Shown here piece by piece: positions 1 to 6,101 of a stretch of DNA of 14,975 bases (positions are counted from its first letter, which is position 1; each line of letters starts with the position of its first letter). Made by a program: the position numbers and the translations under genes. Source of the stretch: Dehalococcoidia bacterium UBA1151 (GTDB lineage: Bacteria > Chloroflexota > Dehalococcoidia > Lucifugimonadales > Lucifugimonadaceae); assembly GCA_002311865.1 (NCBI GenBank), contig DBZV01000216.1, positions 2,999 to 17,973 on the forward strand. Reading direction: 5' to 3'. Under the pieces are notes generated by a model, which worked only from the letters and a program-made list of their open reading frames with translations, ran no database searches and was not told where the DNA came from.

Positions 1-518
1 TGGTGATGGGCGATATTGACCCGGATGTGGCGGTAACGGTTCGGGTGCATTCCGAATGCCTCACTGGCGATGTTTTTGGCAGTCTGAGATGCGATTGTGG
101 CGATCAGGCCGAGCAGGCGTTGAAGCAGATCGGCGAGGCCGGCGCGGGCGTGTTTCTGTACATGCGGCAGGAAGGCCGGGGCATTGGTCTGGTGAACAAG
201 CTGAAGGCTTATCAGCTTCAGGACGAAGGTCTGGACACGGTGGAAGCCAATGAGAAGCTTGGCTTCCAGATGGACCTACGGCACTACGGCGTTGGAGCCC
301 AGATTCTGGCGGATGTTGGCGTTGGAAAGTTCAAGATCCTCACGAACAATCCAAAGAAGATGGTTGGCCTCAAAGGCTACGGCCTTGAGATTATTGAGCA
401 GCTACCGCTGGAGATTGAGCCTAACTCTGAGAATCAGACGTATCTTGAGACGAAAAAGAGGCGCATGGGTCACCTTCTGGAGTTTCCGGAAGTGCAGTCT
501 GAAGCGTCAGACAGCTAG
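1..518 (+). CDS. ribA: GTP cyclohydrolase II (C-terminal part, 5' end outside window)
   Basis: Opens GTP and releases formate and pyrophosphate to give the pyrimidine precursor of riboflavin, the first committed step; cytosolic. The visible 171 residues match nearly the whole GTP cyclohydrolase II domain. The zinc ligands are the three cysteines of SECLTGD and LRCDCGD (residues 19, 30, 32 counted from base 3). RQEGRGIGL lies at 55-63, and Tyr70 and Arg93 align with E. coli RibA catalytic Tyr105 and Arg128. LTNNPKK and the terminal TKKRRMGHLLEF are also typical. The GTG at base 3 is not the true start: at least about 35 residues are missing, or over 200 if this is a ribBA fusion with a DHBP synthase domain, which cannot be decided here. 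The stop codon abuts the ribH start, so the two are translated from one message. Confidence 0.95.
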   Translation, partial: VMGDIDPDVAVTVRVHSECLTGDVFGSLRCDCGDQAEQALKQIGEAGAGVFLYMRQEGRGIGLVNKLKAYQLQDEGLDTVEANEKLGFQMDLRHYGVGAQILADVGVGKFKILTNNPKKMVGLKGYGLEIIEQLPLEIEPNSENQTYLETKKRRMGHLLEFPEVQSEASDS

Positions 519-1001
519 ATGCCGGTAACCGATATTCAGGGCCATCACGATGGCTCAGATCTCCACATTGGCATTGCCGTAGCTCGCTTCAACGAGTTTG
601 TGACGGAGCAACTGCTTGAAGGCGCGCTGGCCAGGTTGCGAGAGTTGGGCGTCAAGGACGAGAACATTGTTGTGGCCCGGGTGCCCGGCTCGTTTGAGCT
701 TGCCACCGCAGCACGGCAACTGGCGTCGGCTGATGGTAATGATATGGACGCGGTCATCTGCCTTGGCGTGGTGATCAACGGGGAGACTGCCCACTTTGAG
801 CATGTTGCTGCGGGCGCGACGTCCGGCGTTTCGGCGGTACAGGCAGAATCTGGAAAACCCATCATATTTGGCGTATTGACCACGTTCACCACTGATCAGG
901 CGGTTGAGCGTGCTGACCCCGATCGACAGAACGTTGGCAGCCAGTATGCCGAAGCGGCCGTCGAGATGGTGAACTTGCGGCGCACGCTGGCTGATTTGTA
1001 A
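519..1001 (+). CDS. ribH: 6,7-dimethyl-8-ribityllumazine synthase
   Basis: Condenses the ribityl-aminopyrimidine with dihydroxybutanone phosphate to lumazine, the penultimate riboflavin step; the family forms pentamers or 60-mer capsids. It has 160 residues, the normal length. Visible motifs are ARFNEFVTEQLLEGA (22-36), VPGSFELATAAR (55-66), GETAHFEHVA (88-97) with the catalytic His92, and FGVLTTFTTDQAVERA (117-132) with Arg131 of the phosphate site. The position before GET is Asn87, where many homologues carry Arg or Lys (VIRGET); this is a variation rather than a clear loss. The ATG follows the ribA TAG with zero gap, so translation is probably coupled. No terminator is evident after the TAA. 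Confidence 0.96.
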   Translation: MPVTDIQGHHDGSDLHIGIAVARFNEFVTEQLLEGALARLRELGVKDENIVVARVPGSFELATAARQLASADGNDMDAVICLGVVINGETAHFEHVAAGATSGVSAVQAESGKPIIFGVLTTFTTDQAVERADPDRQNVGSQYAEAAVEMVNLRRTLADL

Positions 1002-1086
1002 ACGCGCTACCGATGCGCCGCTCCAGATAATGGCAGCGGCACGAACATAAGTCATCGCGGGCGTCTGGGCTAGCCGCGCGCTCTGA

Positions 1087-1110
1087 CGTACCGCGGGCAT
1101 CCTGCCCACA
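1087..1110 (-). repeat. REP-like palindromic repeat, family A copy 1
   Basis: The core is GGGCA-tcc-TGCCC. Read on the minus strand it aligns with the copy at 1155-1180: both share GGGCAGG, then TGCCCGC, then TACG. It lies inverted to that copy, about 45 bases away. Confidence 0.6.
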
Positions 1111-1140
1111 GCGGCCCAGCCGCGTCGTTACACAAACGTT

Positions 1141-1154
1141 CGCTCCCCCGAGCG
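1141..1154. repeat. Small hairpin adjoining family A repeat
   Basis: CGCTC (1141-1145) and GAGCG (1150-1154) form a perfect 5-bp stem with a CCCC loop, ending exactly where the next hairpin begins. It has no T-tract, so it is not an obvious terminator. Confidence 0.45.
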
Positions 1155-1180
1155 GTGCGGGCAGGTATGCCCGCACTACG
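1155..1180 (+). repeat. REP-like palindromic repeat, family A copy 2
   Basis: GTGCGGGC (1155-1162) and GCCCGCAC (1169-1176) form a perfect 8-bp stem around a 6-base loop, followed by TACG. It is the inverted partner of the copy at 1087-1110. It lies in the gap between genes and has no poly-T, so a dispersed repeat is more likely than a terminator. Confidence 0.65.
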
Positions 1181-1344
1181 CGATGCCGAAAGCAGCGTTC
1201 AGCCTGGACGGCAACTGAACCCCGCCTACCCCCGCTCCCTCCCCTCCAGTGAACCGAATTGCCCGCCTGTGCGAAATACGTGTGTCCGCTACTCTGGAGG
1301 CGGACCAACTCACTGCGCGAGGTTCATTCATCCGGAACTCATCT

Positions 1345-1353
1345 CGGAGAGAG
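1345..1353 (+). promoter_or_regulatory. Ribosome binding site fixing a TTG start
   Basis: A purine-rich CGGAGAGAG sits a few bases before the TTG at 1358. The next in-frame candidate, ATG at 1400, has no comparable site. This is the reason for choosing the TTG start of the lipoprotein. Confidence 0.65.
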
Positions 1354-1357
1354 TAAA

Positions 1358-2179
1358 TTGAAAACTCGGTACTTGAACCGCCAGCGCGGACTCGGGCGGA
1401 TGAGATCTATTACGCTGATCTTGGGGGCACTCGCCGCCGCCATGGTGATTGCGTGCGGTAGTGACGATGATCCGTCGCCAACGGTTGCCGGACCTGCAGC
1501 TCCGGCTAGCGGTTCAAGCGCCGCATCCGATTTAGTGATCCAACTCGGCGAACTGAACGATTCGGGTCAGACTGGCATCGCATCGTTCAGGGCCAACGGC
1601 GCTCAGACTGAAGTCACCGTGAGCATCAGCTCCGGGGCGGCAGGCGTCAATCAGCCCATTCACGTTCACGATGGCACTTGCGACCCTCTTGGCGGTGTTG
1701 CGCATGGCCTGAGCGCGGTCGCAGATGGCTCCTCAGTCACCACGATCGATACATCGTTAGCGTCCATCATGGGTGGCGCGCATGCGGTCAACCTTCACCT
1801 TTCGGGTGACGACGCAGGCACATACGTGGCTTGCGGTGACATTCCTGCGGAAGGCGATGCGACCACAATTGCACTTGGCGAGCAGAATGACTCCGGTCAA
1901 TCTGGCACGGCATCGCTGATCGCGAATTGCAGCCAGACGTGGGTCGTGCTGAGCATCAGCCCGGGCGCAGCGGGTGTTGGCCAGCCGGTGCACATCCACC
2001 AGGGAACGTGTGCTGATCTGGGTGGCGTTGAGTACCCGCTCACTGCCCTCAGCAACGGCGTTTCAGTGACCAACGTTGACGAGGCAGTGACCATCCTCCT
2101 TGGCGGCACGTTCTCGATCAACGCCCACGAATCGCCGGACAACGCAGGTACATACGTGGCCTGTGGTGAGTTGAGCTAG
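1358..2179 (+). CDS. Secreted lipoprotein with two CHRD/SOD-like repeats
   Basis: Predicted lipoprotein of 273 residues, anchored on the outer face of the membrane; its biochemical role is unknown. Residues 1-17 are basic, 18-32 are hydrophobic, and VIAC with Cys33 is the lipobox. A Ser/Pro/Ala linker follows, then two homologous units of about 105 residues (59-163 and 167-273) in exact register, offset by 110 residues. Each unit has a NDSGQ(T/S)G(I/T)AS start, a H-x-H-x-GTC motif (His102/104/Cys108; His212/214/Cys218), an N-x-H motif (His147; His257) and an ending GTYVACG with Cys159/Cys269. This resembles CHRD or Cu/Zn-SOD-like beta-sandwich domains, and each cysteine pair could form a disulfide. 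The family call is from motif pattern. The start is TTG with a good ribosome binding site; ATG 1400 is the alternative and would shorten the N-region. A strong terminator follows. Confidence 0.75.
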   Translation: MKTRYLNRQRGLGRMRSITLILGALAAAMVIACGSDDDPSPTVAGPAAPASGSSAASDLVIQLGELNDSGQTGIASFRANGAQTEVTVSISSGAAGVNQPIHVHDGTCDPLGGVAHGLSAVADGSSVTTIDTSLASIMGGAHAVNLHLSGDDAGTYVACGDIPAEGDATTIALGEQNDSGQSGTASLIANCSQTWVVLSISPGAAGVGQPVHIHQGTCADLGGVEYPLTALSNGVSVTNVDEAVTILLGGTFSINAHESPDNAGTYVACGELS

Positions 2180-2205
2180 CTCAAACGTTCGTCAGAAAGT
2201 GAACA

Positions 2206-2236
2206 GGGGATCCCGATTGCTCGGGATCCCCATTTT
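2206..2236 (+). terminator. Rho-independent terminator after lipoprotein gene
   Basis: GGGGATCCCGA (2206-2216) pairs perfectly over 11 bp with TCGGGATCCCC (2221-2231) around a TTGC loop, followed by ATTTT. It lies 27 bases past the stop. The opposite strand also has a T-rich stretch after the stem, so it may serve the convergent response regulator too. Confidence 0.85.
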
Positions 2237-2253
2237 AATTACAGGCCGCTAGC

Positions 2254-2285
2254 GGAGCCGGCCGGGGGCAAACACGGCCGGCTCC
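2254..2285 (-). repeat. Second strong hairpin between convergent genes
   Basis: GGAGCCGGCCG (2254-2264) pairs perfectly over 11 bp with CGGCCGGCTCC (2275-2285), with a 10-base loop. There is no poly-T directly after it on either strand. It lies downstream of the minus-strand response regulator and may aid its termination or 3' end stability. Confidence 0.55.
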
Positions 2286-2380
2286 CTGATTGAGCATGGG
2301 CAGGGGATGGTTGGGGTGCCCGGGCTCCGCGGCGGCGTCAACGCGCGACCACGGCTGACGACGACGAAATATGTTTGCGG

Positions 2381-2803
2381 CTAGGCCGCTACTGGATCTA
2401 GCTCAGGGTGATCACATACCCGCTGAGCCAGATTGCCGCCGGACTTGATGGCCCAATCCGTGCGAGTCTCCACTTCACCGTCATTCCAGGGCTTGGTGAT
2501 GTAGTCGAATGCACCCAGCACACGAGAGCGCTCCCGGTTGGCGAGTTCAGCTCTACCGGAGAGCATTACTACAGGAATTCCGTGGGTCGCTGGCTGCTGT
2601 CGAAGATCCTGGAGCACGGCGAACCCGTCCCGGCCTGGCAGTGTGATGTCCAGCAGGACCGCGTCTGGCTGTGAGATAAGGGCTGCTTCAAATGCTTCGT
2701 CGCCCGTTGCGGCTTCGCATACTGAGTATCCAGCATCTTGCAGCGTGATACTGAGTGCCATTCTGATGTCTGGGTCGTCGTCCACGATGAGTACTTTTGA
2801 CAT
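2381..2803 (-). CDS. Single-domain response regulator (CheY-like receiver)
   Basis: Phosphorylation switch protein of 140 residues with only a receiver domain and no DNA-binding output domain, so it must act by binding a partner. Visible residues: the acidic pocket VDDDPD (7-12), phosphoacceptor Asp52 in LLDITLPGRDG, Ser82 in VVMLSGR, Tyr101 and Lys104 in DYITKPW. All key receiver positions are present, so it should be phosphorylatable. The ATG at 2803 is chosen because GAGG (plus-strand 2810-2813) sits six bases before it. An in-frame ATG four codons upstream (2815) has its Shine-Dalgarno sequence too close. The last 20 or so residues (NLAQRVCDHPELDPVAA) match nothing known to me. No histidine kinase lies in this window. 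The gene is convergent with the lipoprotein gene and divergent from sucC. Confidence 0.9.
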   Translation of the reverse strand: MSKVLIVDDDPDIRMALSITLQDAGYSVCEAATGDEAFEAALISQPDAVLLDITLPGRDGFAVLQDLRQQPATHGIPVVMLSGRAELANRERSRVLGAFDYITKPWNDGEVETRTDWAIKSGGNLAQRVCDHPELDPVAA

Positions 2804-3214
2804 CGCGTACCTCATTCCTTTTATTGCCTACCTCCCGTTGCGCCGGGGTCCTCCTGCAGAAGCTTGCCTGCCACAATCACCCTGCTCCGGCGACGCCCTC
2901 GTGTTGAAGAGCGCTTACCCAGTTTGCCCGTGGAGACCGCAGCTTCTCAGTTCCAACAGATTCGTCAGATCGAACGCGCGGCTCACTCCGGGTGGGTATT
3001 TACTTGCAGACAGGCGGCGCGAATGTGCGCAGATCGTTCTGTCGATCGTGAGATGGGTGGGAGCGGGAGGAGGACGCTGGGGCCGGTGTCGAATCACGCC
3101 CCGCACATCTACACCGAGGCGCGGCTATGACGGTCGGCGGGCTGCTAACCTAGCCTGTCGTGCGCCCCTGCTTATGGCGCGCGGGCGAGAGTGTTCCAGG
3201 AACAGGCAGATCAA
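2804..3214. other. Non-coding gap response regulator to sucC
   Basis: This region of about 410 bases lies between two divergent genes and should hold both promoters, but no hexamer pair on either strand is convincing. Frames here are open only because the sequence is GC-rich, and none looks like a protein. A weak GCGCC/GGCGC hairpin sits at 3162-3180. The sucC ribosome binding region is at about 3198-3206. Confidence 0.5.
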
Positions 3215-4384
3215 TTGAAACTTCACGAGTATCAGGCACGGGATATCCTGGCGCGCTTTGGCGTTACGGTTCCCGACGCCAAGTATGCCGAAACGCCCGA
3301 AGAGGCACGCGCTGCCGCTGAGGGGTTTGGCGGCAAGGCGGTGGTCAAGGCGCAGGTTCACGCGGGCGGACGCGGGCTCGCTGGCGGGGTCAAGCTGGTG
3401 AGCAGTGCTGACGAGGCTGCAGAAGTTGCGAAGTCGCTGATCGGCACCAACCTTGTTACGCATCAGACTGGCCCGGAAGGTGCGCCCGTTAATGGGGTGC
3501 TGGTGGCTGAACTGACCGATATCAAGACTGAGCTCTACATCAGCATTGTGGTCGATGCAGAGATGCGAACTCCCGTCATCATGGCCAGTCAGGCCGGCGG
3601 AATGGATATTGAGACAGTTGCCGCGGAGAGCCCGGAGAAGATCATCCGGGTGGCCACCGACCCCGTGCATGGTCTCTGGCCTTACCAGGCGCGGGACATC
3701 GCAATCGCACTGGGCATCCCTCCGGCCTCTGTTCGGTCGGCAGCGAGCCTCATTATGAATCTGTTCAAGGTTTTCACCGATACCGATGCGACGCTGGTAG
3801 AGATCAATCCGCTCGTCGTGACCGGGGACGATCTGGTGGTCGCTCTGGACTCCAAGGTAGATATCGAAGATGACGCCCTGTTCCGGCATCCCGACCTTGC
3901 GAAGCTCGCTGACCCGGCGCAGGACGGCGAGCTGGAACGGCGCGCCAACGATGCTGGCCTCGCGTACGTGAAGCTGGACGATGGCAGCGTTGGTTGCATG
4001 GTAAACGGCGCTGGATTGGCGATGGCCACCATGGACATCACGCTGCGGGCGGGCACGAACCCGGCCAACTTCCTGGACGTTGGCGGCGGTGCGCAGGAAG
4101 ACAAGATCGCAGAGGCGTTCGACATCATCGTGTCGGACCCCGATGTGAAGGCGGTACTGGTCAACATCTTTGGTGGGATCCTTCGCTGCGATATCGCGGC
4201 CCGAGGAGTTGTGCAGGGCGCTACGGCAAGCGGTTCATTGGTACCGATAGTGGCGGTGATGCGAGGAACGAACGCGAAGGAAGGCCTGGAAATCCTGAGG
4301 GACTCAGATTTGAACGTGACATTTGCAGATGCCCTGTCGGAGGCCGCACCGACTATCGCCCGGGTGATGGCGGAGGCCAACTGA
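3215..4384 (+). CDS. sucC: Succinate-CoA ligase, beta subunit
   Basis: Nucleotide-binding and succinate-binding subunit of succinyl-CoA ligase, which makes ATP or GTP in the citric acid cycle; works as a complex with SucD in the cytosol. From the TTG at 3215 the protein is 389 residues and begins (M)KLHEYQAR, exactly the usual SucC start. A GTG eight codons upstream (3191) would add a non-conserved lead. AGG motifs 8-14 bases upstream support the TTG. The ATP-grasp domain shows KAQVHAGGRG (45-54) and LVEINPLV with Glu196 and Asn198. The C-terminal part shows CMVNGAGLAMATMD (261-274), ANFLDVGGGA (284-293) and VNIFGGILRCD (316-326), which receives the phosphohistidine loop. The stop overlaps the sucD ATG by one base (TGATG), so the two are translationally coupled. 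The related malate-CoA ligase is a less likely alternative. Confidence 0.95.
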   Translation: MKLHEYQARDILARFGVTVPDAKYAETPEEARAAAEGFGGKAVVKAQVHAGGRGLAGGVKLVSSADEAAEVAKSLIGTNLVTHQTGPEGAPVNGVLVAELTDIKTELYISIVVDAEMRTPVIMASQAGGMDIETVAAESPEKIIRVATDPVHGLWPYQARDIAIALGIPPASVRSAASLIMNLFKVFTDTDATLVEINPLVVTGDDLVVALDSKVDIEDDALFRHPDLAKLADPAQDGELERRANDAGLAYVKLDDGSVGCMVNGAGLAMATMDITLRAGTNPANFLDVGGGAQEDKIAEAFDIIVSDPDVKAVLVNIFGGILRCDIAARGVVQGATASGSLVPIVAVMRGTNAKEGLEILRDSDLNVTFADALSEAAPTIARVMAEAN

Positions 4385-5568
4385 TGAGTGTTCTTGTAGA
4401 CGGCAACACGCGACTACTAGTCCAGGGCCTTGGCCGTGAGGGCAGCTACCACGCCAGTGCCTGCCGGGCGTACGGCACCAACATGGTTGCGGGGGTCCAT
4501 CCCAACCGCCCGGGCATGCAGTTTGAGGACGCAGTTCCTTATTTTGAGACCGTGAAGGATGCGATTGCCGAAACGCAGGCCAACGTGGGCCTCATCTTCG
4601 TTCCCGCCCCGAGCGCGGCTGACGCGATTATCGAGCAGGTTGACGCGGGTATGCCGCTGGTGATCTGCATCTCAGAAGGCGTGCCTGTTCAGGACATGGT
4701 GAAGGTACGCGCCTACATAGAGGGCAGCGGCTCACGCCTCATCGGCCCGAACTGCCCCGGCCTGATCACTCCCGGAACGAAGACCAAGGTCGGCATCATG
4801 CCGGGAGCGATTCACAAGCACGGCAAAGTGGGCGTCGTGTCGCGATCAGGCACGCTGACGTACGAGGCGGTCGACCAACTGACCACGCGCGGCATTGGTC
4901 AGTCGTCGGTGGTGGGCATTGGCGGCGACCCCATCAACGGCACAACGTTTGTTGACGTGCTAGAGCTTTTCGCTGCTGACGATGAGACGGAAGCGGTGGT
5001 GCTTCTCGGCGAGATTGGTGGAACACGCGAGCAGGAAGCCGCGGAGTTCATCGCCGATAAGCTGGGTAAGCCGGTTGTCTCCACGATAGTCGGCCAGTCA
5101 GCCCCACCCGGCCGGCGCATGGGCCACGCCGGAGCCATCGTCACGGGACCGTCAGCGCTGGCCTCCAACAAGATCGCCGCACTCCGCGAAGCAGGCGCAC
5201 ACATCGCAGAGACCCCCGCCGACATCGGCGAGGTGATGGCAGGCGTGCTGGCGGGGGAGTTCTTATCTTGTCCCCTCTTCCCCTGGGAGAGGGCCAGAGT
5301 GAGGTCGCTGTTCCGCCGCCCCGCGGCAAGTGCTCGTACGCCAGGCACCCCTCACCTCAATCCTCTCCCAAAGGGAGTGGAGGCAGGTCACCTGCCGAGC
5401 AAGTGGACCAGGTCTGCAATCGCCTCTATATTTGCGTCGGGGCGTTCTGCTTTTGATGCTGGATCAATCGCGCTCGTGAAGCCCTGGCGAATCCTGATTG
5501 TCTTCATGCCGAGGGCTTTCGCAGGGACGATGTCGTTGCCGGTGCTATCACCAATCATGACCGCCTGA
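4384..5568 (+). CDS. sucD: Succinate-CoA ligase, alpha subunit, with repeat-derived C-terminal tail
   Basis: CoA-binding, phosphohistidine-carrying subunit of succinyl-CoA ligase. The conserved core is residues 1-292: GPNCPGLITPG, VSRSGTLTYEAV, GIGGDPINGT, and RRMGHAGAI with phosphorylated His248. Family members end near ADIGEVMAGVL (about 290 residues), but here the frame stays open to residue 394. Residues about 295-333 are read from a palindromic repeat (giving peptides such as PHLNPLPKG), and about 336-394 are read from the antisense of the 3' end of the neighbouring HAD gene. The native stop was apparently lost at the repeat, so the functional protein may be about 292 residues plus an unrelated tail. 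The N-terminal CoA loop is also one residue shorter than in E. coli (GLGREG against GFTGSQG). The start overlaps the sucC stop. A sequencing or assembly error at the junction is a possible alternative. Confidence 0.9.
   Translation: MSVLVDGNTRLLVQGLGREGSYHASACRAYGTNMVAGVHPNRPGMQFEDAVPYFETVKDAIAETQANVGLIFVPAPSAADAIIEQVDAGMPLVICISEGVPVQDMVKVRAYIEGSGSRLIGPNCPGLITPGTKTKVGIMPGAIHKHGKVGVVSRSGTLTYEAVDQLTTRGIGQSSVVGIGGDPINGTTFVDVLELFAADDETEAVVLLGEIGGTREQEAAEFIADKLGKPVVSTIVGQSAPPGRRMGHAGAIVTGPSALASNKIAALREAGAHIAETPADIGEVMAGVLAGEFLSCPLFPWERARVRSLFRRPAASARTPGTPHLNPLPKGVEAGHLPSKWTRSAIASIFASGRSAFDAGSIALVKPWRILIVFMPRAFAGTMSLPVLSPIMTA
5268..5381. repeat. Long imperfect palindromic repeat at the sucD 3' end
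   Basis: The left arm (about 5271-5303; CCCCTGGGAGAGGGCC then GAGTGAGG) and the right arm (about 5350-5380; CCTCACCTCAATCCTC then CCAAAGGGAG) are inverted copies with some mismatches, around a 46-base loop. This CCCTCTCCC...GGGAGAGG type is a dispersed repeat seen in many bacterial genomes. It begins right where the SucD family homology ends, is read in frame as part of sucD, and ends just before the stop codon of the convergent HAD gene. Confidence 0.75.
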
Positions 5569-6065
5569 CCTTTTAGACAACCGGACAGCATTAAGGCATG
5601 TTGGAAGATTTCCGGATCTGGCTTACTGAGGCCGACATCGCCTGATCCCAAAACTATGTGGAAGTATTGAGCCATATGCTGCGAGCGCAAACGGGCAGTC
5701 AGCCTGGGACTCTGGTTGGCGATAATGCCGAGACGGTAATAGCGCGCCAGTGTGTCGACTGTCTGACGAGCGTTCGTGTATGGGACTTCTAGCGAGCGCT
5801 CAAATGTGGTCTTGCCGCGCACCACAGCACCATCGCCCTGGCTGAGTCCGAAGCTCCTAACAGCGTGCTCAAACATGCGACTTGGTGCCCACGAGAACAC
5901 ATCTTCATACGCTTCTGCCCACTCGTGCATCGTGATCGAAACTCCGAGTTCCGCCATGGCATCAACCACCTGCGGAGCACGGGCATCATGGGCGGCTGTC
6001 TCATCCATGAGCGTGGAGCCAACGTCGAAGAAGAGCCAGCGGACGTCTTTGAAGATTTGACTCAT
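5388..6065 (-). CDS. HAD-superfamily hydrolase (DxG type), copy 1
   Basis: Haloacid-dehalogenase-fold hydrolase, probably a small phosphatase; substrate unknown; cytosolic. It has 225 residues. Motif I is WLFFDVGSTL with nucleophile Asp14, but Gly16 stands where most HAD phosphatases have the second Asp. Motif II is GIIANQS (Ala116 instead of Ser/Thr, Asn117). Lys148 lies in GLSKPDPEIF, and motif IV is MIGDSTGND with Asp173 and Asp179. The cap lies between motifs I and II. DxG in motif I also occurs in active enzymes such as E. coli YihX. It resembles the HAD gene at 7769-8446 at both ends and in all motifs, so the two are paralogues. Start: ATG 6065, or GTG 6068 directly before it; AAGGA lies upstream of both. 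It begins 36 bases after the GH127-like gene. Its 3' end overlaps the extended sucD by about 180 bases antisense. Confidence 0.85.
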   Translation of the reverse strand: MSQIFKDVRWLFFDVGSTLMDETAAHDARAPQVVDAMAELGVSITMHEWAEAYEDVFSWAPSRMFEHAVRSFGLSQGDGAVVRGKTTFERSLEVPYTNARQTVDTLARYYRLGIIANQSPRLTARLRSQHMAQYFHIVLGSGDVGLSKPDPEIFQHALMLSGCLKGQAVMIGDSTGNDIVPAKALGMKTIRIRQGFTSAIDPASKAERPDANIEAIADLVHLLGR

Positions 6066-6101
6066 CACGGTTGTTCCTTCAGTTTGCGTAGACGGATGAG
6101 A

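Larger units (their letters stand above)
1002..1357. other. Non-coding gap ribH to lipoprotein gene
   Basis: No plausible gene lies in these 356 bases. They hold two inverted copies of a GC-rich palindromic repeat (1087-1110 and 1155-1180), a small CGCTC/GAGCG hairpin at 1141-1154, a C-rich stretch around 1220-1250, and the ribosome binding site of the lipoprotein gene near the end. No convincing promoter was found. Confidence 0.6.

Noticed and set aside
555..1109. A 184-codon minus-strand frame opposite ribH
   Set aside because: It is antisense to a well-supported gene with all catalytic residues, and its protein shows no family motif.
3060..3105. A tRNA-like T-arm (GGTG-TCGAATCA-CGCC) upstream of sucC
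   Set aside because: No acceptor, D or anticodon arms can be fitted around it.
3125..3889. A 254-codon minus-strand frame opposite the start of sucC
   Set aside because: sucC is certain on the plus strand, and the minus frame has no recognisable domain.
3682..4380. A 232-codon minus-strand frame opposite sucC
   Set aside because: Its Ser/Thr/Ala-rich composition is typical of a complement of GC-rich coding DNA.
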